64,000 nucleotides of DNA from Streptomyces sp. NBC_01451 (lineage in GTDB: Bacteria; Actinomycetota; Actinomycetes; Streptomycetales; Streptomycetaceae), in NCBI RefSeq assembly GCF_036227485.1, contig NZ_CP109479.1:9610001-9674000 (forward strand), read 5' to 3'. The position numbers were made by a program, and so were the translations under genes. The notes beneath the pieces were generated by a model. That model was given only the letters and a program-made list of their open reading frames with translations, made no database searches and had not been told where the DNA came from. Positions 41,292-50,222 of this stretch are shown piece by piece (position 1 is the first letter of the stretch; each line of letters opens with the position of its first letter).

Positions 41292-41417
41292 GTCCTCGTG
41301 ACCAGCGACAAGGAAGCGCTAACGACGCCCCCTTCCGGCCCGCGAAGGGGCTTGTGTAAGGGGAGGATCCCTTCTGCGCAAGGGAGTTGGACCAGTGAGC
41401 GGAGTGCGTCGGCGGCG

Positions 41418-43928
41418 ATGAGTGACGTGCGGCCAGGACGACTGAAGGTCTACCTCGGGGCAGCTCCCGGAGTCGGCAAGACCTACCGCATGCTCGACGA
41501 GGGGCGGCGCCGCGCCGCCCGCGGGGCGGACGTGGTGGTGGGCTTCGCCGAGTGCCACGGCCGACCCCGCACGGAGGCGATGCTCGACGGCCTGGAGGTC
41601 GTCCCCCGTGCCCGCTGCTCCTACCGTGGCGGGCAGTTCCAGGAGATGGATCTGGGAGAGGTCCTCGCCCGCCGCCCGCAGGTCGCGATCGTCGACGAGT
41701 TCGCCCACAGCAACGTCCCCGGCGAGGGCCGCAACCCCAAGCGCTGGCAGGACATCCAGGCACTGCTCGACGCGGGCATCGACGTCGTCACCGCGCTGAA
41801 CATCCAGCACTTGACCTCCCTCAACGACGTGGTCGAGAAGATCACCGGGGTGCCGCAGCACGAGACGGTCCCCGACGAGATCGTACGCCGGGCCGACCAG
41901 GTCGAGCTGGTGGACATGCCCCCGGAGGGCCTGCGGCGCCGCATGGCCCACGGCAACGTCTACGCCCCAGAGAAGGTCGACGCGGCGCTCGCGAACTACT
42001 TCCGGCCCGGCAACCTCACCGCGTTGCGGCAGCTGGCCCTGCTGTGGGTTGCCGACCGGGTCGACGAGGCGCTCCAGGAGTACCGCTCCCAGCACGGTAT
42101 CGGCGGGGTGTGGGAGACCCGCGAGCGGGTCGTGGTGGCCCTGACTGGCGGCCCGGAGGGCGACACACTGATCCGGCGGGCCGCCCGCATCGCAGACCGG
42201 GCGGCCGGGGGCGACCTCCTCGCTGTGCACGTGGCGCGCAGCGACGGTCTCGCGGCCGGGGTGTCGCACGCCTCGCTGGCCCGGCAGCGGCGGCTGGTGG
42301 AGGACCTCGGCGGCAGCTACCACTCGGTCGTCGGCGACGACGTGGCCACCGCGCTGGTGGAGTTCGCCCGTGCCGAGAGCGCCACCCAGCTCGTCCTCGG
42401 CACCAGCCGCCGGGGTCGCCTGGAGCGGTTCCTGACCGGGCGGGGCACGGGCGAGACCGTGACGGAGCTGTCCGGCGACATCGACGTCCACCGGGTCACG
42501 CACGAGCGGGCCGGGCGCGGGACCCTGCTCCCGCACCGGCGCCGCACCCTGTCGACGGGCCGGCTGATCGCGGGTCCGGTGGCCGGGCTGGCGCTGCCGG
42601 TGCTGCTCACGGTCGTCCTGGCGCAGGTACGGGGGACGGTGAACCTGACCAGCGAGGCGCTGCTGTTCCTGCTGGCCGTGGTGGGGGTCGCCTGCATAGG
42701 CGGGGTCGCCTCCGCAGTGATCGCGTCGGTGACGGCGTCGCTGCTGCTCAACTACTGGTTCATTCCGCCCGTCGGGCAGTTCACGCTGGAAGACCCCAAC
42801 GCGTTGCTGGCCCTGGGCGTGTTCGCGGTCGTGGCGGCCGCCGTCGCCGCTGTCGTCGACCGCTCCCTGCGCCTGTCGCGCCGCTCGGCCCGGGCCACCG
42901 CCGAGGCCGAGACCATGTCGTCCCTGGCCGGCAGCATCGTACGCGGCGGCGCGACCATTCCGGCGCTGCTGGAGCGCACGCGGGAGACCTTCGGCATGGA
43001 GTCGGCGGAGCTGGTGGACGAGCCGCCCGACGCCGACGGCGTCACCGCCGTTCCGGCCGGTCCCGGCGAGTATCTCGTCCTGGGAGGCCGTACCCTCTCG
43101 TCCTCCGAGCGGCGGGTGCTGGCCGCCTTCGCCGCGCACGTCGGATCCGCGGTGGAACGGGCCCGGCTCGCCGAGGCCGCCGCCGAGATCGAGCCGGTCA
43201 GGGCCGCCGACCGGATGCGTACGGCGCTGCTGCGGGCCGTCGGCCACGACCTGCGCACCCCGCTCGCCGCGGGCTGGGCAGCGGTCACCTCGCTGCGCAG
43301 CCGGGACGTCGAGTTCTCGCCGGAGGACCGTGACGAACTCCTCGCCACCGCCGACGAGTCCATGGCCAGGCTCAGCCGACTGGTGGAGAACCTCCTCGAC
43401 CTCAGCCGGCTGGAGGCCGGAGCCCTCACCCTGAACCTGCGCGCGGCCACGCTGGAGGAGGTGCTCCCCATGGCGCTCGCTGACACCCCAGGCGTCGAGG
43501 TGACGGACATGCAGGAGATTCCGGCGGTGCGGGCCGACCCGCCGCTGCTGGAGCGGGCGATCGCCAACCTGGTCGGCAACGCCGCCCGTCACACGCCAGA
43601 GGGGGAGAAGGTGCTGGTGACCGCCAGTGCCTTGGCAGGCCGGGTGGAGCTGCGGGTCGTGGACCGCGGGGCCGGTCTTCCCGCCGACGGACGAGAGAGG
43701 CTCTTCGAGCCGTTCCAGCGGCTCGGCGACACCGACAACACCACCGGCCTCGGCCTCGGGCTGGCCCTCGCCCGCGGCCTGACCGAAGCGATGAACGGGA
43801 CGCTCACCCCCGAGGACACCCCCGGCGGCGGTCTGACCATGGTCGTGTCGCTGCCGTTCGCGGACCGGACCGAAGCGGCGGAGTACCACTCGCACCCTCG
43901 TGGTGCGCGGAGCACAGGAGGTACCTGA
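41418..43928 (+). CDS. kdpD: KdpD-type osmosensitive K+ sensor histidine kinase
   Basis: 836 residues from ATG 41418; the frame is open further upstream, but the family starts here (LKVYLGAAPGVGKT, Walker A at about 14-21). Domains in order are the KdpD N-terminal domain (VDEFAHSNVPGEGRNPKRWQDI), a Usp-like domain (about 235-365, LVLGTSRRGRLERFL), four membrane helices of the DUF4118 type (about 390-490), GAF-like, HisKA (AVGHDLRTPLAAGWAAV) and HATPase (LVGNAARHTPEGEKV, GLGLGLALARGL). It senses K+ limitation or osmotic stress. The usual partner KdpE is not next to it; a DUF4118 membrane protein follows, overlapping by one base. The kdpB relic lies 3 kb away. Confidence 0.94.
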   Translation: MSDVRPGRLKVYLGAAPGVGKTYRMLDEGRRRAARGADVVVGFAECHGRPRTEAMLDGLEVVPRARCSYRGGQFQEMDLGEVLARRPQVAIVDEFAHSNVPGEGRNPKRWQDIQALLDAGIDVVTALNIQHLTSLNDVVEKITGVPQHETVPDEIVRRADQVELVDMPPEGLRRRMAHGNVYAPEKVDAALANYFRPGNLTALRQLALLWVADRVDEALQEYRSQHGIGGVWETRERVVVALTGGPEGDTLIRRAARIADRAAGGDLLAVHVARSDGLAAGVSHASLARQRRLVEDLGGSYHSVVGDDVATALVEFARAESATQLVLGTSRRGRLERFLTGRGTGETVTELSGDIDVHRVTHERAGRGTLLPHRRRTLSTGRLIAGPVAGLALPVLLTVVLAQVRGTVNLTSEALLFLLAVVGVACIGGVASAVIASVTASLLLNYWFIPPVGQFTLEDPNALLALGVFAVVAAAVAAVVDRSLRLSRRSARATAEAETMSSLAGSIVRGGATIPALLERTRETFGMESAELVDEPPDADGVTAVPAGPGEYLVLGGRTLSSSERRVLAAFAAHVGSAVERARLAEAAAEIEPVRAADRMRTALLRAVGHDLRTPLAAGWAAVTSLRSRDVEFSPEDRDELLATADESMARLSRLVENLLDLSRLEAGALTLNLRAATLEEVLPMALADTPGVEVTDMQEIPAVRADPPLLERAIANLVGNAARHTPEGEKVLVTASALAGRVELRVVDRGAGLPADGRERLFEPFQRLGDTDNTTGLGLGLALARGLTEAMNGTLTPEDTPGGGLTMVVSLPFADRTEAAEYHSHPRGARSTGGT

Positions 43929-44719
43929 TGAACGCTGAGACAGGGAGATGGCGAAGGTCGGGCCGTCCCAAGGGGCCCCGCCTCACATTGGCGGCTGCCT
44001 GGCAACCGCGGGACCGGCTCGCCCTGACTGCGGGCCTGGTCACTCCGTTCCTGGTGGCCCTGGCGCTCGTTCCGTTGCGCACGGATCTCTCCCACACCAA
44101 CGCCGCCCTCATCCTGGTCGTGGTGGTTGTCGCGGTCTCCGCACTGGGCAGCCGTACGGCGGGGGTGCTCGCGGCGCTGTCGGCGGCGGCATGGTTCGAC
44201 TTCTTCCTCACGAGGCCGTACAAGACGTTCGACATCACCGCGTCGGCGGACGCCGAGACGGCGGTCCTGCTGCTGGCGGTCGGCCTGATCGTGTCCCAAC
44301 TGTCGGCCAGGTCCCGCCGCTTGGAGGTCATCACGGTCACGGACGCCGCTCACCTCTCGCGCATCCACCGCGTCGCGGCCCTCGACGCGGACACCGTCGT
44401 CGACGAGGTCCGCCGCGAACTCACCGAACTGCTCGGCCTGGACGCCTGCCGTTTCGAGTACGGCACCCTGCTGGGACAGCCACCTCGGTTGCGGAACGAC
44501 GGAAGCGTGACGGTGGGCAGGCGCTCCTGGGATGTGGACGCGGCGGGCTGGCCCGAGGGCGGCATCGAACTGCGCGTCCATGGCAACGGCCGCTACCTGG
44601 GCCGCTTCATGCTCACCCCGGGGCCTGGTCGCGTACCCCCGCTCCGGGCCCGGCTGGTCGCGGCGACCCTCGCCGATCAGACAGGGGCCGCCCTGGACAC
44701 GTCGGGGCCGGCCAGCTGA
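43928..44719 (+). CDS. DUF4118-domain membrane protein, KdpD-like without kinase
   Basis: 263 residues. The ATG shares a base with the kdpD stop (TGATG) and follows AGGAGG, so the two are coupled. Residues 30-130 form four membrane helices like the KdpD membrane core (LILVVVVVAVSALGSRTAGVLAALSAAAWFDFFLTRPY). The soluble remainder resembles a GAF-like sensory part. No His-box or ATPase domain is present. It may modulate KdpD or be a sensor remnant of a duplicated kinase; the former is favoured by coupling. Confidence 0.85.
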   Translation: MNAETGRWRRSGRPKGPRLTLAAAWQPRDRLALTAGLVTPFLVALALVPLRTDLSHTNAALILVVVVVAVSALGSRTAGVLAALSAAAWFDFFLTRPYKTFDITASADAETAVLLLAVGLIVSQLSARSRRLEVITVTDAAHLSRIHRVAALDADTVVDEVRRELTELLGLDACRFEYGTLLGQPPRLRNDGSVTVGRRSWDVDAAGWPEGGIELRVHGNGRYLGRFMLTPGPGRVPPLRARLVAATLADQTGAALDTSGPAS

Positions 44720-44731
44720 GCCGTCCGGAGC

Positions 44732-45268
44732 TCACTCCAGGCCGGAGACCTTGAACACAGCGCGGGCGGTCTCGCGGTCGACGCGCCGGGAGACGAGGCT
44801 CAACGCGGTCGCACCGCACAGCAGAGTGCCGTCCGACGCCGACTTCCGGGCGCCCTCGTCCAAGCGGTACCAGACCTGGGGACTGGTCACCAGCACCTCG
44901 GGATCGATCTCGACCCGTCCGCCGAGCGCGTCCCGCAGCAGAAGCCGCTGGGAGATGCCGTCCAGGCAGCGGACGGACACCAGCAGGTCGGTACGAACCC
45001 GGCGCTCACGCAGCAGTCGGCGTGAGGCCAGCCAGCCCTCGCCGACGGACACGCGGGCGGGGCAGAGCACCGCGAAGAGCAGCCCTGCCAGGGCGAGCCA
45101 GAGGGCGGTACGCCAGAAGGCGAGCCGGCCGGTGTCCCAGTCGATGACGAGCAGCAGGGCGAGCAGCCCGGCCGCGCAGCGGACCGAGCTCAGCAACTCC
45201 CGTGACCACTGCGGGTCGTTTGTGGCCTCGGTGGGAGTCTCTCCCCGCGCCTCGCCGTGGCGTGCCAT
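44732..45268 (-). CDS. Small membrane protein with a PH-like C-terminal domain, unknown function
   Basis: 178 residues. Two hydrophobic helices (about 30-45 and 51-68: CAAGLLALLLVIDW, TALWLALAGLLFAVL) are followed by a beta-rich soluble region (RVSVGEGWLASRRLLRERRVRTDLLVSVRCLDG, LLLRDALGGRVEIDPEVLV). This layout is common in actinomycete hypothetical proteins with bacterial PH-like domains. No ribosome site is obvious before ATG 45268. It runs against the kdpD pair and is divergent from the KimA-like gene. Confidence 0.7.
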   Translation of the reverse strand: MARHGEARGETPTEATNDPQWSRELLSSVRCAAGLLALLLVIDWDTGRLAFWRTALWLALAGLLFAVLCPARVSVGEGWLASRRLLRERRVRTDLLVSVRCLDGISQRLLLRDALGGRVEIDPEVLVTSPQVWYRLDEGARKSASDGTLLCGATALSLVSRRVDRETARAVFKVSGLE

Positions 45269-45388
45269 GACGGCGACGATAGGGAGGGGGAGGGCTGGTG
45301 ACAGTCAGTTTGATGCGGTCCTGACGTATCTCTAGCGGTCCTCGATGTCCTGACCGCGACTGACAGCCGTTACCGGGATCAGACAGCC

Positions 45389-45404
45389 GTCAAGATCCCG
45401 TCAA
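45389..45404. promoter_or_regulatory. GTCAA direct repeat with 11-bp period before the KimA-like gene
   Basis: CCGTCAAGATC is followed directly by CCGTCAAAGTA, so two half-sites begin at 45389 and 45400, exactly 11 bp apart, as in the kdpD spacer. It lies about 130 bases before the permease start. A shared OmpR-family regulator is inferred. Confidence 0.5.
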
Positions 45405-45531
45405 AGTAGGCGGCCTGGGCGCGAAGATGCCGCTAGGAGCAGTCGGAGGCGACGGGAACGGGACACAACCTGGAGTGCACCGCGCACTCTTCGGCCCCTC
45501 GTGCGCGGCCCTGAAGAAGGAGTCCGTGTCC

Positions 45532-47373
45532 ATGTCCGTTCTGACCACCGAGCCGGATGCCGTCCCGGGCGGCGAGGAGCCGCCTGATACCGGTGAGCGC
45601 CATCGGCTGACGGCCGTCACCGGTCTCGCCGCTCTGTCGCTGGACGCGATGGCGTCGGTGGCGTACGGTCCCGAGGCGATCGTCCTCGTCCTGGCCGCCG
45701 CCGGTGCGCACGGGCTCGGTTTCACGCTGCCGGTGACGCTGGCGATCGCCGGTCTGCTGGGGGTGCTGGTCGCCTCCTACCGCCAGGTGATCGCGGCCTT
45801 CCCGGACGGCGGCGGTTCCTACGCGGTGGCCAGGACCCACCTGGGGGCGCGTACGAGCCTGGTGGCGGCGGCCTCGCTGGTGCTGGACTACGTCCTGAAC
45901 GTCGCGGTGGCCGTCACCGCCGGTGTGGCGGCCCTGACGTCGGCGTTCCCGGCCCTCTACGACGACCGGCTGTGGCTGTGCCTGGCCGTTCTCGCCCTGA
46001 TCACGGCGGTCAATCTGCGCGGGATCGTGGAGTCGGCAAGGGTGTTCATCGTGCCGACGGTCGTCTTCGTCGGCTCGATCCTCGTCGTCATCGCCGTCGG
46101 GCTGTTCCGGTCCGAGCCGGTCAGTACGGTGACCGCGGCCGGTCATGCCTCGGTGGTCGCCGCCAACGCCTCGGCCGTGGGGGCGCTGCTCCTGCTGAAG
46201 GCCTTCGCCTCCGGTTGTGCCGCGCTGACGGGTGTGGAGGCACTCGCCAACGCCGTGCCTTCCTTCCGCGTCCCGCGCGTCAAGCGGGCCCAGCGGGCGG
46301 AGGTCGCCCTCGGCGCCGTCCTCGGCCTGATGCTCATCGGGTTGTCGGTGCTCATCGGCCGCTTCCACCTCCAGCCGGTCGAGGGAGTCACCGTCCTCGC
46401 CCAGCTCGCGGACGCCTCCCTCGGCCACAACGGGGCCTTCTACGTCATCCAGTTCGCGACGATGATCCTGCTGGCCCTGTCGGCGAACACGTCCTTCGGC
46501 GGGCTTCCGGTGCTGCTGAAACTGCTCGCCCGGGACAACTACGCGCCGCACGTCTTCGCCCTCAAGGCCGACCGCCAGGTCCACCGGCACGGCGTCCTGG
46601 CGCTGGCCTCCGTCTCGGCCGCGCTGCTGGTGTTCTCCGGCGGCGACACCAACACCCTGGTCCCGCTCTTCGCGATCGGCGTGTTCGTCGGGTTCACGGT
46701 CGCCCAGGTGGGCATGGTCCTCCACTGGCGCCGGGAGCGGGGGAGGGGATGGCAGGCAAGGACGGCGCTCAACGGCTTCGGCGCGCTGCTCACCGGCGTC
46801 GCGACCGTCGTCGTCACGGTGGAGAAGTTCACCGAGGGCGCGTGGCTGATCGTGATCGCCCTGCCGCTGCTGGTGGCCGCCTTCGAGACCGTGCACCGCG
46901 CCTATGGCCGGATCGGCGAACGGCTCGGCCTGGGCCGTATACCCGAGGCCCCGCACCGTGAGCGCTCGCTGGTGATCGTGCCCGTCTCGTCCCTGTCCAG
47001 GCTGACGTCGGAGGCGCTCACGGCCGCCTCCTCCCTCGGCGACGAGGTCCGCGCGGTCACCGTGTGCTGTCCGGATCCCGAGGACCGGGCAGCCCTGCAC
47101 GCCCTGGAACGGTCCTGGGCCCAGTGGGACCCGGGTGTGCCCCTCGTCCGGGTGACCAGCGAGCGGCGCAGTCTGGGCCGCCCGATAGCCGCCTACGTCC
47201 GTGAGGTGGCCGCCGCCGAGCCGGGCACCCGCGTCACCGTCCTGATCCCGGAGACGGAACCGGAGCGGCTGTGGCAGCGGCTGCTGCAGAACCAGCGGGG
47301 CGGAGTCGTCGCGCACGCCGTGCGGCGGGAGACGGACGCGGTGATCTGCCGGCTCCGCTTCCGGCTGATGTGA
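45532..47373 (+). CDS. APC-superfamily permease, KimA-like potassium importer
   Basis: 613 residues from ATG 45532 (GAAGGAG upstream; a GTG at 45526 is possible). About twelve membrane helices occupy residues 25-450. FPDGGGSYAVARTHLG, LDYVLNVAVAVTAGVAALTSAFP, ITAVNLRGIVESARVF and TGVEALANAVPSFRVPR correspond to the KimA (YdaO) branch of the KUP/APC superfamily rather than to amino acid permeases. The soluble tail of about 150 residues (SLVIVPVSSLSRLTSEAL to VICRLRFRLM) is likewise typical. KimA is a proton-coupled high-affinity K+ importer. In Gram-positive bacteria it is often under c-di-AMP control; no such riboswitch was recognised here. Paired GTCAA repeats upstream link it to kdpD. Confidence 0.82.
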   Translation: MSVLTTEPDAVPGGEEPPDTGERHRLTAVTGLAALSLDAMASVAYGPEAIVLVLAAAGAHGLGFTLPVTLAIAGLLGVLVASYRQVIAAFPDGGGSYAVARTHLGARTSLVAAASLVLDYVLNVAVAVTAGVAALTSAFPALYDDRLWLCLAVLALITAVNLRGIVESARVFIVPTVVFVGSILVVIAVGLFRSEPVSTVTAAGHASVVAANASAVGALLLLKAFASGCAALTGVEALANAVPSFRVPRVKRAQRAEVALGAVLGLMLIGLSVLIGRFHLQPVEGVTVLAQLADASLGHNGAFYVIQFATMILLALSANTSFGGLPVLLKLLARDNYAPHVFALKADRQVHRHGVLALASVSAALLVFSGGDTNTLVPLFAIGVFVGFTVAQVGMVLHWRRERGRGWQARTALNGFGALLTGVATVVVTVEKFTEGAWLIVIALPLLVAAFETVHRAYGRIGERLGLGRIPEAPHRERSLVIVPVSSLSRLTSEALTAASSLGDEVRAVTVCCPDPEDRAALHALERSWAQWDPGVPLVRVTSERRSLGRPIAAYVREVAAAEPGTRVTVLIPETEPERLWQRLLQNQRGGVVAHAVRRETDAVICRLRFRLM

Positions 47374-47473
47374 GCCGGGCCGTGCGCCGGACGTTCCGTA
47401 CCGCAGGACTGGTCCTCCTCGACGTCCGGGGCCAGGGAGAGCCGAGCGGACAGCGAAAACTCGAAAATTCGAG

Positions 47474-47498
47474 GAATGCTGCTCGGAGACCGGGGTAT
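47474..47498 (+). promoter_or_regulatory. SigB-type promoter before the sigma factor gene
   Basis: GAATG (47474-47478), 14 bases, then GGGTAT (47493-47498). This fits the Streptomyces stress sigma consensus GNNTN(14-16)GGGTAY and lies about 60 bases before the sigma factor start. It suggests autoregulation by the encoded protein or a paralogue. Confidence 0.6.
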
Positions 47499-47560
47499 GC
47501 GCGAGCGTGTCGGTCGTAGGACCGGCCAGGACGAGACCGATCGACCGGGAAGGGCGCATC

Positions 47561-48403
47561 ATGACGACGACCACCGTGCAGACCGCCGAGCCGAAGGTGG
47601 ACGTTCCCCGGATCGCGGACCCTTCCAAGGTCGCGCCGAAGGACGCACGGGAGTTGTCGAAGGTGTTCTTCGACCAGCTGACGGTGCTGGAGGAGGGCAC
47701 GCCCGATTACCAGTACGCGCGCAACACGCTGATCGAGATGAACATGTCCCTCGTCCGCTACGCGGCCGGCCGGTTCCGCAGCCGCGGTCCGGAGGAGATG
47801 GAGGACATCGTCCAGGTCGGCATGATCGGCCTGATCAAGGCGATCGACCGCTTCGAACTGTCCCGTGAGGTGGAGTTCGCGTCCTTCGCCGTCCCTTACA
47901 TCGTCGGTGAGATCAAGCGGTTCTTCCGCGACACCTCCTGGGCTGTGCATGTGCCCCGGCGTCTGCAGGAAGCCCGCGTCCAGCTGGCGCGCGCCAACGA
48001 GGAACTGCACACCCGGCTCGGCCGGACACCGACGATCAGCGAACTGTCCGAACTGATGAGCCTCCCCGAGGAGGAGGTCGTCGAGGCCCAACTGGCCTCC
48101 AACGGGTACCGTTCGGCCTCCCTGGACGCGGCGATCAGCGGCAGCGAGGACGGCGAAGCCGCCCTGTCCGACTTCATCGGCGACGAGGACGCGGCCCTCG
48201 GACTGGTCGAGGACTTCCACGCTCTCGCACCGATGATCGCCGGACTGAGCGAACGTGACCGGCAGATCATCCACTGGCGCTTCGTCGACGAGCTCACCCA
48301 GGCCCAGATCGGTGAACGCCTCGGCGTCTCCCAGATGCATGTGTCGCGGCTCATCACGCGCCTCCTGGCCCGACTGCGCGAAGGCATGCTCAGCACCCAC
48401 TGA
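47561..48403 (+). CDS. SigB/SigF-family stress RNA polymerase sigma factor
   Basis: 280 residues from ATG 47561 behind GGAAGGG. Region 2 contains EMNMSLVRYAAGRFRSRG, MEDIVQVGMIGLIKAIDRFELSREVEFASFAVPYIVGEIKRFFRDT; region 3 VPRRLQEARVQLARANEEL; and region 4 LSERDRQIIHWRFVDELTQAQIGERLGVSQMHVSRLITRLL. These are typical of the Streptomyces SigB/F/G group for general stress and differentiation. No anti-sigma or anti-anti-sigma gene is adjacent, so control must come from elsewhere or through its own SigB-type promoter. It is convergent with the PLD gene across a strong hairpin. Confidence 0.94.
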   Translation: MTTTTVQTAEPKVDVPRIADPSKVAPKDARELSKVFFDQLTVLEEGTPDYQYARNTLIEMNMSLVRYAAGRFRSRGPEEMEDIVQVGMIGLIKAIDRFELSREVEFASFAVPYIVGEIKRFFRDTSWAVHVPRRLQEARVQLARANEELHTRLGRTPTISELSELMSLPEEEVVEAQLASNGYRSASLDAAISGSEDGEAALSDFIGDEDAALGLVEDFHALAPMIAGLSERDRQIIHWRFVDELTQAQIGERLGVSQMHVSRLITRLLARLREGMLSTH

Positions 48404-48547
48404 CGCGCTGACGGGGGTGATCCGGCGGGATCCGGCCCCGGTGATCGGGACCACCCGGTGTTCCGGCCCAGGGGCGTTATGCCGTCGTACCGGACGGCCA
48501 CCGGTCACCGGCCATCGGGCCGTTGGAGTCCGGACGCGCGCTTTCGT

Positions 48548-48575
48548 GGGCCCGGCCGACATTTCGGCCGGGCCC
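48548..48575. terminator. Bidirectional hairpin terminator
   Basis: A perfect 12-bp stem (GGGCCCGGCCGA with its complement) around the loop CATT, in the 373-base space between the convergent sigma factor and PLD genes. There is no T-run, as is usual for Streptomyces terminators. The rest of the space is GC-rich with short GAGC-type repeats near 48740 and no gene. Confidence 0.6.
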
Positions 48576-48776
48576 CGTCGTACGTCGGCATGCGCAGGAG
48601 TCACCGACGGCGGCAGGGGTAGTCGTGCTGCAGTCGGGGGCGGGACGGGCACGCGCGATGGAACCCGTGCGACCTCCTGCCGTGTATCCGTCCCCGGCCC
48701 CATCGCCACGTCCGTGCGCCGCACGCGGGACGGTCCCGCAGCTGAGCCGAGCGAGCCGAGCTGAGCTGAGCAGAGT

Positions 48777-49985
48777 TCAGAGGAAGCGCCTGATCGGGGT
48801 CACCGCGGCTTCCTTGACGCGTTGCAGCATGGTTCGCCGTCTCCATCGGGTGACGTCGATGTCCACACTGTTCTTGAGGTCCGCCTCGTAGTCCCGTTCG
48901 AGCGATGCGGTGAACTCCTCGTCCAGTACGGCGAGCATCACCTCTTCGTCGTGGTCCATGGACCGGCGGTTGAAGTTGGTGGATCCGATGAGGGAGGCAA
49001 CCGAGTCCACAGTGATGATCTTGGCATGCATCATGGTCGGCTGGTACTGGCGGATGTGCACACCTGCTTGCAACAGACGCGTGTAGTGGTGTTGACCGGC
49101 CAGCTGACAGGCGCGCTGGTCAGTGTGGGGCCCGGGCAGCAGGATCTCGACGCGAACGCCGCGACCAGCGGTTTCGCACAGCAGGTCGATGAAGTAGGGG
49201 TCCGGAGCGAAGTAGGCGGTGGCCAGCCGGAAGCTCTCCTCGGCGGAGCAGAGCATGACCCGGATGAGGGTCTGCATGTCCTGCCAGCCGATGCTCGCGG
49301 AGCCGCGAACGACCTGTACCACCGACGAGCCGGCCTGCGGGTGATCCGTGAAGCGGTCACGGTCGTCGAAGAGTTCGTCGTGGCACTCGGCCCAGTTCTG
49401 TGCGAACGCGGCCGCGATGCCGTCGACGGCAGGACCGCGTACCTGGACGTGGGTGTCCCGCCACTCGGCGGGGTTGCGCGCATCGCCGCACCATTCCTCC
49501 GCGATGCCGACGCCGCCGGTGAAGGCGGTGTGCTCGTCGACGACGAGGGCCTTGCGGTGGCAGCGGTGGTTCTGCTTGAACGGTGACAGCCACGCGGGCT
49601 TGCGGAACCAGGCCACTTCCACTCCGGCGGTGGTCATGAGGTCCAGGAAACGCCGCTCGATCTTCTTGGCGCCGAAGCCGTCGAGCAGGAGCCGGACACG
49701 CACCCCCTCGCGGGCACGGTCGGCCAGAGCGGCGGCGAAGTCGTGGGCGATCTGACCCCGCCAGTACACGAAGGTCATCATGTCGATGGTGTGCCGAGCG
49801 GAGCGGATCGCCCCGAGCATCGCGGGGAAGATCTCGTCACCGTTGCGCAGGGGCACCAGGACGTTGCCTTCGGTGGCGGCCACGCCGATCAGCCGCTCCA
49901 GGCGACGGCGCAGGCGCCGCTTGCGCTCCTCCGTGTCAGGCGCGGTGTCGCGGGCAGGGGGTGCAGGTATGTCGCCGAGTGTCAC
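48777..49985 (-). CDS. Phospholipase D-family cardiolipin synthase
   Basis: 402 residues if started at GTG 49985, which has GGGAG seven bases upstream; the open frame continues to 50159 without a better signal. Two HKD motifs are visible: HRKALVVD with GGVGI (about 185-200) and HAKIITVDSVASLIGSTNFN (about 340-360). With these the family joins phosphatidyl groups to make cardiolipin at the membrane. Unlike typical Cls enzymes it lacks the two N-terminal membrane helices, resembling ClsB-like or soluble PLD members. It is convergent with the sigma gene and the last gene of a leftward group starting with the OsdR-like regulator, so a role in membrane remodelling under stress is plausible. Confidence 0.88.
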   Translation of the reverse strand: MTLGDIPAPPARDTAPDTEERKRRLRRRLERLIGVAATEGNVLVPLRNGDEIFPAMLGAIRSARHTIDMMTFVYWRGQIAHDFAAALADRAREGVRVRLLLDGFGAKKIERRFLDLMTTAGVEVAWFRKPAWLSPFKQNHRCHRKALVVDEHTAFTGGVGIAEEWCGDARNPAEWRDTHVQVRGPAVDGIAAAFAQNWAECHDELFDDRDRFTDHPQAGSSVVQVVRGSASIGWQDMQTLIRVMLCSAEESFRLATAYFAPDPYFIDLLCETAGRGVRVEILLPGPHTDQRACQLAGQHHYTRLLQAGVHIRQYQPTMMHAKIITVDSVASLIGSTNFNRRSMDHDEEVMLAVLDEEFTASLERDYEADLKNSVDIDVTRWRRRTMLQRVKEAAVTPIRRFL

Positions 49986-50222
49986 GCCGAATCTCCCACT
50001 GGACCATGGATGCCGAACGTCATGGGCCGTTGAGCGAGCCCGAACAACCGCGTTCCCGGTGAGCGCCGAGGTACTCCAGCCGTCGGCCGGCCTGTCGCTC
50101 CCTGCTGGACGACGCTCTCCGAGTCGCTGATCGACCCGGCCGGCGCGACGGTGACACATGATCGGTTCGCCCCGGGACTCGTTTTCCCTCCGGGCCTGCC
50201 GAACCGGTGCGCCCGGTCGCTC

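Noticed and set aside
45532..47373. Naming this gene an amino acid permease
   Set aside because: Its motifs and soluble tail fit the KimA potassium importer branch better; the general APC label would mislead.
48720..48780. GAGCCGAGC/GAGCTGAGC short repeats as a CRISPR-like or tandem array
   Set aside because: Units are under 10 bases and irregular, with no spacers; ordinary low-complexity sequence beside a stop codon.
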